Positions 1-7,546 of a DNA stretch of 64,000 nucleotides are shown here, in pieces. Each line of letters starts with the position of its first letter. The stretch's first letter is position 1. This stretch comes from Pseudomonas iranensis (GTDB taxonomy: Bacteria > Pseudomonadota > Gammaproteobacteria > Pseudomonadales > Pseudomonadaceae), in the NCBI RefSeq assembly GCF_014268585.2, contig NZ_CP077092.1:4439501-4503500 (forward strand). Reading direction: 5' to 3'. Made by a program: the position numbers and the translations under genes. The notes beneath the pieces were generated by a model. That model did no database searches, had not been told where the DNA came from, and saw only the letters and a program-made list of their open reading frames with translations.

Positions 1-1322
1 GCAGTCTTGGTGAAGTATTCAGCAGCCACGGCCAGAACGCGGTCGGCGTGTTGCTGTTTCAGGACGTTGTCGCGGTATTGCTGCTGACACTGGTTCCGGT
101 CTTCGCCGGCACCAGCGAGCAGGCCTGGTATTGGGCCTTGCCGTTGACCCTGGGCAAAACCGTGGTGCTGTTCTTCGGCCTGCTGCTCGCCAGTCGCTGG
201 TTATTGCCACGGCTGTTTCATGAGGTGGCGGCCTCGCGCTCTGCGGAGCTGTTCGTCCTGCTGGCGCTGGTGATCGTGCTGCTGACTGCCTGGCTCACGC
301 ACTTGTTGGGGCTGTCGCCTGCACTCGGCGCTTTCCTCGCCGGCATGTTGCTCGGGGAAAGCCATTACCGGCACCAGATCGAAGCCGACATCCGGCCCTT
401 TCGCGACATTCTGCTCGGCGTGTTCTTCGTCAGCATCGGCATGCTGATCGACCTGCAATTGTTCGTCAGTCACAGCCTGTTGATCATCGGCCTGACGCTC
501 GGCCTGATGCTGATCAAGGGCATCGTGGTCGCGCTGCTGGTGAAGTGGCGCGGCAGTGACAGCGAAACCGCATGGCGCAGCGGCCTGGCCCTGGCCCAGG
601 GTGGCGAATTCTGTTTTGCCTTGATGGCGCAGATGCAGCAGAACAGCCTGTTGCCGGCCGAACCGGGCGCCCTGCTGCTCGCGGCGACGTTCTGTTCGAT
701 GCTGCTCACGCCACTGCTGTTGCGTGCGGCGCCGCGCATTGCCGCCGTGCTGCACCGCAAGCCCAATCAGGAAGCGCAGATCGAACAGATCAGCGCGCTC
801 AACGCCGACCTCGACCAGCACGTGGTGATCTGCGGCTACGGTCGCGTCGGCCAGTCCATTGGCCGCTTCATGGGCAATACGGGGCAAGCCTATGTTGCGC
901 TGGACAACGATCCGGTGCGGGTGCAGGAAGCCGCATCCGCGGAAAGCGACGTGCATTACGGCGACTCGGCGCGTGGCGATCTGCTTACTGCGGTTGGCCT
1001 GTTGCGCGCCAGGCTGCTGGTAATCGCCGTGGATCAGAGCGACGTGGCGTTGCGCATTCTGCGCGAAGCCCGGCGACTCAACCGACAGGTGCCGATTCTG
1101 GTACGCACCCGTGACGACAGCCAATCGGCGGAACTCAGAGCTGCCGGCGCCACCGAGGTGGTGCCGGAGCTTTTGGAGTCAAGCTTGATGCTCGCTTCAC
1201 ACGCGCTGATCATGCTTGGCCTGCCCGCGCACAAAGTGCAGGAGAAGGTCGATCAAGTGCGTATCGATCGGTATCGCCTGCTCCACGGTTTCTATCCCGG
1301 AGCCAATGATGAGGAAATCTAG
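1..1322 (+). CDS. Kef-type cation:proton antiporter with RCK domain (5' end missing)
   Basis: The reading frame is open from base 3 at the window edge, so the start lies upstream; about 439 residues are visible. The visible N-terminal part is strongly hydrophobic, with several membrane helices of a CPA2/KefB-type exchanger domain (to about visible residue 240). A cytoplasmic Rossmann domain follows (TrkA-N/RCK), with the nucleotide-binding motif GYGRVGQ near visible residue 275 and an acidic strand end (ALDND). Family knowledge: such proteins exchange K+ or Na+ for H+ across the inner membrane, gated by nucleotide or glutathione adducts. The exact ion cannot be told from the sequence. The stop codon overlaps the convergent amt stop by four bases. 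Confidence 0.88.
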   Translation, partial: SLGEVFSSHGQNAVGVLLFQDVVAVLLLTLVPVFAGTSEQAWYWALPLTLGKTVVLFFGLLLASRWLLPRLFHEVAASRSAELFVLLALVIVLLTAWLTHLLGLSPALGAFLAGMLLGESHYRHQIEADIRPFRDILLGVFFVSIGMLIDLQLFVSHSLLIIGLTLGLMLIKGIVVALLVKWRGSDSETAWRSGLALAQGGEFCFALMAQMQQNSLLPAEPGALLLAATFCSMLLTPLLLRAAPRIAAVLHRKPNQEAQIEQISALNADLDQHVVICGYGRVGQSIGRFMGNTGQAYVALDNDPVRVQEAASAESDVHYGDSARGDLLTAVGLLRARLLVIAVDQSDVALRILREARRLNRQVPILVRTRDDSQSAELRAAGATEVVPELLESSLMLASHALIMLGLPAHKVQEKVDQVRIDRYRLLHGFYPGANDEEI

Positions 1323-2527
1323 TCCTGACTCACCGCGCCGATCTTGTGCAGTGACAGGTCGGCGCCGTAATACTCTTGTTCCTGACTCAGGCGCAGCCCA
1401 TGCAATGCCTTGATCGTGCCGTAGACGACGAAACCGCCGACCAGCGCGACCGCGACGCCAAGCGCAGTGCCGATCAACTGGCTGATCAGGCTGACACCGC
1501 CCAGGCCACCCAGCACAGACTGACCGAAGATGCCGCAGGCAATCCCGCCCCACACGCCACACAAACCATGCAGCGGCCATACGCCCAGCACATCGTCGAT
1601 GCGCCATTTGACTTGGGCAGCGGTAAAGCACCAGACAAACAAGGCTCCGGCGATCGAGCCGGTTACCAGCGCACCGACCGGATGCATCAGGTCGGAGCCG
1701 GCGCAAATCGCCACCAGCCCGGCCAGCGGGCCGTTGTGCAGAAAGCCAGGGTCGTTGCGCCCAACGATCAACGCCGCGACGGTACCGCCAACCATGGCCA
1801 TCAGCGAGTTGACCGCGACCAGGCCACTGACACCTTGCAGGGTTTGCGCGCTCATCACGTTGAAGCCGAACCAGCCGACAATCAGGATCCACGAGCCCAG
1901 CGCCAGAAACGGAATGCTCGACGGCGCGAACGCGACCAGGCGCCCATCGCGGTAGCGACCATTGCGCGGGCCGAGCAGCAGAACAGCGGCCAACGCCAGC
2001 CAACCGCCCACGGCATGCACCACCACCGAGCCGGCGAAATCATGGAATGCCGCGCCAAACTGCGCCGCCAGCCAGCCTTGCAAGCCGAAGTTGCCGTTCC
2101 AGATCAGCCCTTCGAAGAACGGATAGATAAACGCTACGATCAGCGCCGTCGCGCACAACTGCGGGACGAAACGCGCGCGTTCGGCAATGCCGCCGGAAAT
2201 GATCGCCGGGATCGCGGCAGCGAAGGTCAGCAGGAAGAAAAACTTCACCAGGCCATAGCCGTGGTCAGCCGTGAGCACCGCCGCCGGTTGCATGAAGGTG
2301 ACGCCATAGGAGATCCAATAGCCTATAAAGAAATAGGCCAGGGTCGAGACGGCGAAATCGCTGAGGATTTTCGCCAGCGCGTTGACCTGGTTCTTCTGCC
2401 GGACCGTGCCGACCTCCAGAAAGGCGAAACCGGCGTGCATCGCCAGTACCATCACCGCACCGATCAGAATGAACAACGTGTTGGAGCTGTGAACCAGCGT
2501 GTCCACAGCGCTTTGCAGATTTTCCAT
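1319..2527 (-). CDS. amt: Ammonium transporter, Amt family
   Basis: A 402-residue, very hydrophobic protein of usual Amt length that would conduct ammonium/ammonia across the inner membrane. Diagnostic segments are visible: the N-terminal FLEVGTVRQKN-type stretch, the Amt signature around FAGSVVVHAVGG with the first pore histidine, and the later LHGLCGVWGG with the second. No GlnK gene is adjacent. The ATG at 2527 is preceded on its own strand by a pyrimidine-rich stretch rather than a good Shine-Dalgarno sequence, but no better in-frame start fits the family N-terminus. A possible sigma54 promoter lies about 45-60 bases upstream. The gene converges with, and overlaps, the antiporter gene. 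Confidence 0.93.
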   Translation of the reverse strand: MENLQSAVDTLVHSSNTLFILIGAVMVLAMHAGFAFLEVGTVRQKNQVNALAKILSDFAVSTLAYFFIGYWISYGVTFMQPAAVLTADHGYGLVKFFFLLTFAAAIPAIISGGIAERARFVPQLCATALIVAFIYPFFEGLIWNGNFGLQGWLAAQFGAAFHDFAGSVVVHAVGGWLALAAVLLLGPRNGRYRDGRLVAFAPSSIPFLALGSWILIVGWFGFNVMSAQTLQGVSGLVAVNSLMAMVGGTVAALIVGRNDPGFLHNGPLAGLVAICAGSDLMHPVGALVTGSIAGALFVWCFTAAQVKWRIDDVLGVWPLHGLCGVWGGIACGIFGQSVLGGLGGVSLISQLIGTALGVAVALVGGFVVYGTIKALHGLRLSQEQEYYGADLSLHKIGAVSQD

Positions 2528-2826
2528 GAGGAGGCAGACCCAAGGCTAAAAGGCACCAAAGCGGTTCATGTGTGCATTTCATGCACCAAATTACGACTCA
2601 TCAAATATCCAACGGCAGGGTTGATGAACTGATTTGGCGCATATATCGATGTCCGATCACGAACCGCGAGCAAATGAATTAGAGTTTTCTGCTCGGACGC
2701 CCGGCAACAGCGCACATACGCCGAGCGACGCACCAAGACACAGCAAAAGTTGTACCAGGCATTTGCACTGAACCTTCGCGCAAGGCTCATACTCGAACGC
2801 TTCAAAGCCACCTACGGAGATCCACC
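2528..2826. other. Divergent intergenic region amt / DUF883 operon
   Basis: About 300 bases with no credible gene. The amt side carries the sigma54-like element. On the DUF883 side, GAACCT at 2770-2775 and TCGAA at 2793-2797 are 17 bases apart, loosely resembling an AlgU (sigma22)-type promoter. Nothing else is recognised. Confidence 0.5.
2572..2589 (-). promoter_or_regulatory. Possible sigma54 promoter of amt
   Basis: On the minus strand the stretch TGGTGCATGAAATGCA has the invariant GG and GC dinucleotides ten bases apart, as in -24/-12 promoters, though other consensus positions differ. It sits about 45-60 bases before the amt start. Nitrogen-responsive amt genes in proteobacteria are usually NtrC/sigma54-controlled, which makes the site plausible but not proven. 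Confidence 0.3.
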
Positions 2827-3141
2827 ATGGCCAGCATCAAGGCAAAGACTGCTCAAGAAATCCTGATGAACGACTTCCAGACTCTGGTTGCCGACACCGA
2901 ACGCCTGCTCGAGCACACCAAGACCCTCGCTGGTGATCAGGCCGATGAGCTGCGTGCCCAGATTCACGACAGCCTGCTGCGTGCCCGGGAAACCCTGAAA
3001 GTGACTGAAGACACCCTGCGCGAACGCGGTCAGGCGGCGGTCACCGCTACTGAAGACTATGTATCGGCCAATCCATGGCAGTCGGTGGGCATCGCTGCCG
3101 GCGTCGGCTTTCTGATCGGCCTGCTGGCAACTCGGCGCTGA
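2827..3141 (+). CDS. DUF883 (YqjD/ElaB-like) membrane-anchored protein
   Basis: A 104-residue protein with a long charged helical N-terminal part (likely coiled coil, residues about 5-80) and one C-terminal membrane helix followed by a short basic tail (LATRR). This is the architecture of YqjD/ElaB/YgaM proteins. In E. coli these are inner-membrane proteins of stationary phase that can bind ribosomes; that role is inferred here. The start ATG follows a purine-rich CGGAG. The next two genes follow at 2 bases and a 4-base overlap, so the three form an operon like the enterobacterial yqjDEK locus. Confidence 0.9.
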   Translation: MASIKAKTAQEILMNDFQTLVADTERLLEHTKTLAGDQADELRAQIHDSLLRARETLKVTEDTLRERGQAAVTATEDYVSANPWQSVGIAAGVGFLIGLLATRR

Positions 3142-3143
3142 TC

Positions 3144-3530
3144 ATGTCGATCGGTGAATCCGGCCCGACTGCGGGCACCGCCTCCTCCACACGTCGCCTC
3201 GGCGCTGCCGTTCTGGGCCTGCTGCACAGTCATGTCGAGTTGTTCGGCATCGAATTGCAGGAGCAGAAATCACGCACCGTCAGCCTGCTGCTGTTCGCGG
3301 GCTTGGCACTGGTGTTTGCCCTGCTGTTGCTGGTGGGTCTGTCGACGCTGGTGATGATCATCTTCTGGGACACCTACCGCCTGGCAGCGATCATCGGCCT
3401 GTGCGTGTTTTACACGCTGGCGTCGATCTTCTGCGGCCTACGCCTCAAAGCGGCGATTTTCGATGAGTCCTCGCCTTTCCACGGCACGCTCGAAGAGCTG
3501 GCCAACGACCGGGAGCGCCTGCTGCCATGA
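3144..3530 (+). CDS. Phage-holin-superfamily protein, YqjE-like
   Basis: A 128-residue protein with two membrane helices (about residues 45-70 and 75-100) and charged termini, as in the YqjE/holin_6 family. The start at 3144 is chosen because it lies two bases after the DUF883 stop; an earlier in-frame start would overlap that gene heavily. Function is unknown in the family. Position between DUF883 and a small basic protein matches yqjE of the yqjDEK cluster, so it probably works with DUF883 at the inner membrane. Confidence 0.85.
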   Translation: MSIGESGPTAGTASSTRRLGAAVLGLLHSHVELFGIELQEQKSRTVSLLLFAGLALVFALLLLVGLSTLVMIIFWDTYRLAAIIGLCVFYTLASIFCGLRLKAAIFDESSPFHGTLEELANDRERLLP

Positions 3531-3865
3531 GCCTGCCTGAACTTCCGCACAACAGCTCACGCCGGGAAATGCGCAAGGCGCTGATCCGCCTGCGCATGGA
3601 AATGCACCGTCAGGAAATCCGCCACGAAACCGCACAAGTGTTGCAACCGTTGCAGCGCATGCGTGGCATGAAGCAGAACGTGCAGGACGGTTTCGGCATC
3701 AAGCACGCGCCGTTGTGGGGCGTGGCGGCGGTGACGCTGCTGGGTTTCCTCACCGGCAAAGGCTCGAAACGCAGCAGTGGTGGCGGTTTGACGCGACTGC
3801 TGCGTCTGGGCACGACGCTTGGGCCGCTGATCAGACTGGTCATGCACAGCTCGGGCAAACGCTGA
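3527..3865 (+). CDS. Small basic protein of the yqjDE-like operon (YqjK-like position)
   Basis: A 112-residue, Arg/Lys-rich protein beginning within the ATGA that ends the previous gene (4-base overlap), indicating translational coupling. Residues 1-55 look helical and basic. Residues about 63-78 form a short hydrophobic stretch (GVAAVTLLGFLTG) that could be one membrane helix, followed by a Gly/Ser-rich linker and a second weakly hydrophobic end. It occupies the place of yqjK, but sequence alone does not let me call it a homologue. Function unknown. Confidence 0.8.
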   Translation: MSLPELPHNSSRREMRKALIRLRMEMHRQEIRHETAQVLQPLQRMRGMKQNVQDGFGIKHAPLWGVAAVTLLGFLTGKGSKRSSGGGLTRLLRLGTTLGPLIRLVMHSSGKR

Positions 3866-3899
3866 AGCGCCCATCTGGCTACATTCTTGCAATAGCGCC

Positions 3900-3932
3900 G
3901 GGATGAATCTCCTTATCGGGAGATTCCATCCC
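3900..3932 (+). terminator. Inverted repeat after the yqjDE-like operon
   Basis: GGGATGAATCTCC and GGAGATTCCATCCC form a 13-base stem with one bulge and a five-base loop, 35 bases after the stop codon. No T-run follows, so it may act as a Rho-assisted 3' hairpin or simply protect the mRNA. Confidence 0.4.
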
Positions 3933-3985
3933 GCGTGCCTATCCGGCAAGCGCGGCCAAACCAAAAACAAGATTAAGGACTTGCC

Positions 3986-5149
3986 GTGATCGACGGGCAA
4001 CCGCTCGCCTGTTTTCAGCCTTTCATCGATACCGCCACCGGCCGCATCGCAGGCGTCGAGGCATTAGGTCGCTTGCGCCAGAGCGATGGTCAACTGACCT
4101 CGGTCGGGCCATTGTTCGCCGACCCACGGACCCCGGCCACCGCCTTGCGCCGTCTTGATCGGCAGATCCGTGACCACGCCCTCAGCCGCCTGCATGAAGC
4201 GCCGGCGGAGTGGTTTCTCAGCCTGAACATGTCGCCACGCTGGATCAGTCGCCTGCGCGCCGATCAAGCGCTGCCAAGCCTCAAGCAATTGGCACGACAC
4301 GAGGTTGATCCGCAGCGCATCGTTTTCGAAATCACCGAACTGGGCGGTAACAGCGAACGCCTTGCCCACGTGGTCGGGCGCTACCGTGACGCAGGGGCAA
4401 GAATCGCCATCGACGATTTCGGCGCCGGCTATTCGCAGCTGGATCGGGTACTGGCCCTGCAACCGGACATTCTCAAGCTCGACATGCGCCTGTTTCAGGC
4501 TGCTGCCCTCGGCGGACCGAGCAGCGATGTGGTCAAAGCACTTGCGCAGATGGCCGAGAAAACCGGCTGCTGGATCATCGCTGAAGGCGTCGAAACCGAA
4601 GCGCAGCTGAATTTTGCTCTGGAATGCGGTTCGCGCTACGTGCAGGGTTTTCTCTTCGCCCGGGCGCAGGAAGAGTTCTTCGCTACGGATGCTTTCGTCG
4701 CGCATTTCGCGCAATTGCGGCAACGCTACGTGAAGCAGAAACTCAGCGAGCGCGGGCGGTTGATGCAAATGCGTCAGCAGCTCAGCGAACTGATGGCGAT
4801 TCTGCAGCAATGGGCGCAGGCCCGCGCCCCGCTCAGTGCATTGCCGCAATTGCAGGCGTTTCCCTGGCTGCTGCGCTTTTATCAGTGCGACCGCCACGGC
4901 ACGCAACTGACGCCCAACCTCGAATGGCGGCATGACGGCTGGTTCGCCGATGACCGCTATCTGGGGCACAACTGGTCGTGGCGACCGTACTTCTATCATC
5001 TGCTGGCCGAAGGCTGGGAAGAACGCCGCCTGACCCTGTCGAACACCTATCGCGATGCCACCAGCAACCAGTACTGCCTGACTGCGGGGCAGTTTTTCGA
5101 TAACGGCGAACGGCTGTTGCTGATCGATATCGATGCGGCGGGTCTGTAG
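3986..5149 (+). CDS. EAL-domain c-di-GMP phosphodiesterase with C-terminal sensory-like domain
   Basis: A 387-residue protein starting at GTG 3986, preceded by AAGGAC. Residues about 8-235 are an EAL domain with the catalytic signatures visible: GVEALGR (the EAL motif), FEITELGG, DDFGAGYSQL, LKLDM and AEGVETEAQ. Loop 6 and metal ligands appear intact, so c-di-GMP hydrolysis to pGpG is expected. A helical linker (about 240-280) leads to a C-terminal domain ending in LLLIDIDAA. Its WRPYFYHLL and later pattern recall the PAS-like YkuI C-terminal domain. No membrane segments, so cytoplasmic. Stands alone on the plus strand before dgt. Confidence 0.88.
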   Translation: MIDGQPLACFQPFIDTATGRIAGVEALGRLRQSDGQLTSVGPLFADPRTPATALRRLDRQIRDHALSRLHEAPAEWFLSLNMSPRWISRLRADQALPSLKQLARHEVDPQRIVFEITELGGNSERLAHVVGRYRDAGARIAIDDFGAGYSQLDRVLALQPDILKLDMRLFQAAALGGPSSDVVKALAQMAEKTGCWIIAEGVETEAQLNFALECGSRYVQGFLFARAQEEFFATDAFVAHFAQLRQRYVKQKLSERGRLMQMRQQLSELMAILQQWAQARAPLSALPQLQAFPWLLRFYQCDRHGTQLTPNLEWRHDGWFADDRYLGHNWSWRPYFYHLLAEGWEERRLTLSNTYRDATSNQYCLTAGQFFDNGERLLLIDIDAAGL

Positions 5150-5218
5150 TTCCGCTTGCAGGCGCGCAGCCGAACCGGGAAGCTAGGGCGATCAGTCACC
5201 AGACGGAGAGAATCAGCC

Positions 5219-6547
5219 TTGGATTGGCCTACCCTGCTCAACCGCGAACGCCTCGGCAAGCCGCTGCACAGCCCGCAAGAACTCGGCCGCAGCCCTTTTC
5301 ACAAAGACCATGACCGCATCATTTTCTCCGGTGCCTTTCGCCGCCTCGGGCGCAAGACCCAAGTGCACCCGGTCACCAGCAACGATCACATTCATACCCG
5401 CCTGACCCACTCGCTGGAAGTCAGTTGCGTCGGCCGCTCGCTGGGCATGCGTGTCGGTGAAACCTTGCGCAGCGCGCTGCCAGACTGGTGCGACCCGGCC
5501 GACCTCGGCATGGTCGTGCAATCGGCTTGCCTGGCTCACGATATCGGCAACCCGCCGTTCGGCCATTCTGGCGAAGACGCCATTCGTCACTGGTTCCAGC
5601 AAGCCGCCGGGCGAGGCTGGCTCGATGGCATGAGCGACGCCGAGCGTGGTGATTTCCTCAATTTCGAGGGCAATGCTCAAGGTTTTCGCGTGCTGACGCA
5701 GCTGGAATATCACCAGTTCGATGGCGGCACGCGCCTGACCTACGCGACGCTGGGCACCTATCTGAAGTACCCGTGGACCGCGCGCCACGCCGACTCCCTC
5801 GGCTACAAGAAACACAAGTTCGGCTGCTATCAGAGCGAGCTGCCGCTGCTCGAACAGATCGCTCACAAGCTCGGCCTGCCGCAAATCGAAGACCAGCGCT
5901 GGGCACGCCATCCATTGGTGTACTTGATGGAGGCGGCCGATGACATCTGCTATGCGCTGATCGATCTCGAAGACGGTCTGGAAATGGAGTTGCTCGAATA
6001 CGCCGAAGTCGAGTCGTTGCTGCTCGGCCTGGTCGGTGACGATTTGCCGGAAACCTATCGCCAGCTCGGCCCGCAGGATTCCCGCCGGCGCAAACTGGCG
6101 ATCCTGCGCGGCAAGGCCATCGAGCACCTGACCAACGCGGCGGCGCGGGCATTTGTCGAACAGCAGAATGCTCTGCTCGCCGGCACGCTGCACGGCGATC
6201 TGGTCGAACACATGCACGGGCCGGCGAAGCGCTGCGTGTTGAACGCCAAGGACATCGCGCGCAAGAAAATCTTTCAGGACAAACGCAAGACCCTGCATGA
6301 GATCGGCGCGTACACGACGCTGGAGATCCTGCTCAATTCGTTCTGCGGCGCCGCGCTGGAGCAGCACAACGGCCGCACGCCGTCGTTCAAGAGTCGGCGC
6401 ATCCTCGATTTGCTCGGCAATAACGCGCCGGACCCGCAGGGTTCGTTGCACAGCTCGTTTCTGCGCATGATCGATTTCATCGCCGGCATGACCGACAGTT
6501 ACGCCAGTGACATGGCACTGGAAATGACCGGGCGTTCAAGTCACTGA
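5219..6547 (+). CDS. dgt: Deoxyguanosinetriphosphate triphosphohydrolase-like protein
   Basis: A 442-residue HD-superfamily enzyme expected to cleave dNTPs to deoxynucleoside and triphosphate. I place the start at TTG 5219 because GGAGAG lies eight bases before it and the protein then begins [14 protein letters not shown], the usual family N-terminus; the frame is open further upstream to another TTG at 5156. Visible motifs are [17 protein letters not shown], the first metal histidine in THSLEV, and the HD pair in [13 protein letters not shown] near residue 107. Length matches the type-2 dGTPases of pseudomonads. A strong hairpin follows the stop. Confidence 0.93.
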   Translation: MDWPTLLNRERLGKPLHSPQELGRSPFHKDHDRIIFSGAFRRLGRKTQVHPVTSNDHIHTRLTHSLEVSCVGRSLGMRVGETLRSALPDWCDPADLGMVVQSACLAHDIGNPPFGHSGEDAIRHWFQQAAGRGWLDGMSDAERGDFLNFEGNAQGFRVLTQLEYHQFDGGTRLTYATLGTYLKYPWTARHADSLGYKKHKFGCYQSELPLLEQIAHKLGLPQIEDQRWARHPLVYLMEAADDICYALIDLEDGLEMELLEYAEVESLLLGLVGDDLPETYRQLGPQDSRRRKLAILRGKAIEHLTNAAARAFVEQQNALLAGTLHGDLVEHMHGPAKRCVLNAKDIARKKIFQDKRKTLHEIGAYTTLEILLNSFCGAALEQHNGRTPSFKSRRILDLLGNNAPDPQGSLHSSFLRMIDFIAGMTDSYASDMALEMTGRSSH

Positions 6548-6554
6548 GTCTTGA

Positions 6555-6590
6555 GGGGTCAGCCGGTCACTGATCTGACCGGCTGACCCC
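6555..6590 (+). terminator. Strong hairpin after dgt
   Basis: A perfect 15-base-pair stem (6555-6569 with 6576-6590) closed by a six-base loop, starting seven bases after the dgt stop. There is no immediate T-run, so termination efficiency is uncertain, but position and strength suggest a 3' end element. Confidence 0.55.
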
Positions 6591-6919
6591 CATGAGAGTT
6601 TTGCTGAATGCCCCTGTGAACCAGGTGAGATTCAACTACGCTTGACCCATTAACCAGATCAAATAAACACCGCTGATTAAACACAACTTTAAACACCGAC
6701 AAATAATTGAATATCAATATTGGCCTTCGGATCATTTCAATCTTCGGCCAATTGATTGCTCGCCCTTCCTTACGCCGAACCTAATTTCAACGTAGTCTCT
6801 TTCCTCATTACGCGTAGGATTAATCCGATAACGTAGTCGCGACACTACCAGTCCATGCGAGTGCTCATGCATCTGAGCTAAGGTGCGCGCTTTATTCATG
6901 CTTGCATGGGACTCTATTT
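6591..6919. other. AT-rich upstream region of the BvgA-like regulator
   Basis: About 330 bases, markedly more AT-rich than the surroundings, without a credible gene. It holds the palindrome GGATTAATCC (6817-6826) and a direct repeat ACGTAGTC (6790-6797 and 6831-6838) that flanks it. These are candidates for binding sites of the regulator encoded next door, but I cannot assign a promoter with confidence. Confidence 0.4.
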
Positions 6920-7546
6920 ATGAACTCCGTTTTTATTGTGGACGATCATCCGGTCATCCGCCTCGCCGTGCGAATGCTCCTGGAACATGAAGGCTACAAG
7001 GTCGTCGGCGAGACCGATAACGGTGTCGATGCCATGCAGATGGTCCGTGAGTGCATGCCCGACCTGGTCATTCTCGATATCAGCATCCCCAAGCTGGACG
7101 GCCTCGAAGTGCTGGCCCGCTTCAACACCATGGGTTCGAATTTCAAGATTCTGATCCTGACGGCGCAGTGTCCTACGCTGTTCGGCATTCGTTGCATGCA
7201 ATCCGGCGCATCGGGATATGTCTGCAAGCAGGAAGACTTGAGCGAATTGGTCAGCGCAATCAAAGCGGTACTTTCCGGTTATAACTATTTCCCCAGTCAA
7301 GCGCTTAATCCGGTGCGCGCCGACGACACTCGATACGCTGAACTTGAACTGTTCAAATCCGTCAATGACCGCGAACTGATGGTATTGCAGTTATTTGCTC
7401 AGGGACGTACCAACAAGGAAATAGCCAAGGGCATGTTTCTCAGCAACAAAACCGTCAGCACTTATAAAAAGCGTCTGATGCAAAAACTCAAAGCCAGATC
7501 CCTTGTAGAACTTATCGAGATGGCCAAACGTAACGCACTCGTGTGA
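6920..7546 (+). CDS. BvgA/RocA1-like response regulator (NarL/FixJ family)
   Basis: A 208-residue two-domain regulator. Residues 1-118 are a receiver with the acidic pair in IVDDHP, the phosphoacceptor Asp53 in VILDISIP and Thr in ILTAQ. Residues about 145-205 are a LuxR-type helix-turn-helix (DRELMVLQLFAQGRTNKEIA, then SNKTVSTYKKRLMQKL). I start it at ATG 6920 rather than an upstream TTG because the protein then opens directly into the receiver strand. It overlaps the next gene, a BvgS-like kinase, and together they resemble BvgAS/EvgAS and the P. aeruginosa RocA1-RocS1 (SadR-SadS) pairs. It likely controls attachment or surface genes, an inference from those relatives. Confidence 0.9.
   Translation: MNSVFIVDDHPVIRLAVRMLLEHEGYKVVGETDNGVDAMQMVRECMPDLVILDISIPKLDGLEVLARFNTMGSNFKILILTAQCPTLFGIRCMQSGASGYVCKQEDLSELVSAIKAVLSGYNYFPSQALNPVRADDTRYAELELFKSVNDRELMVLQLFAQGRTNKEIAKGMFLSNKTVSTYKKRLMQKLKARSLVELIEMAKRNALV

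Noticed and set aside
1376..2632. 418-codon plus-strand frame across amt
   Set aside because: Antisense to the ammonium transporter; Arg/Gln/Asp-rich artefact.
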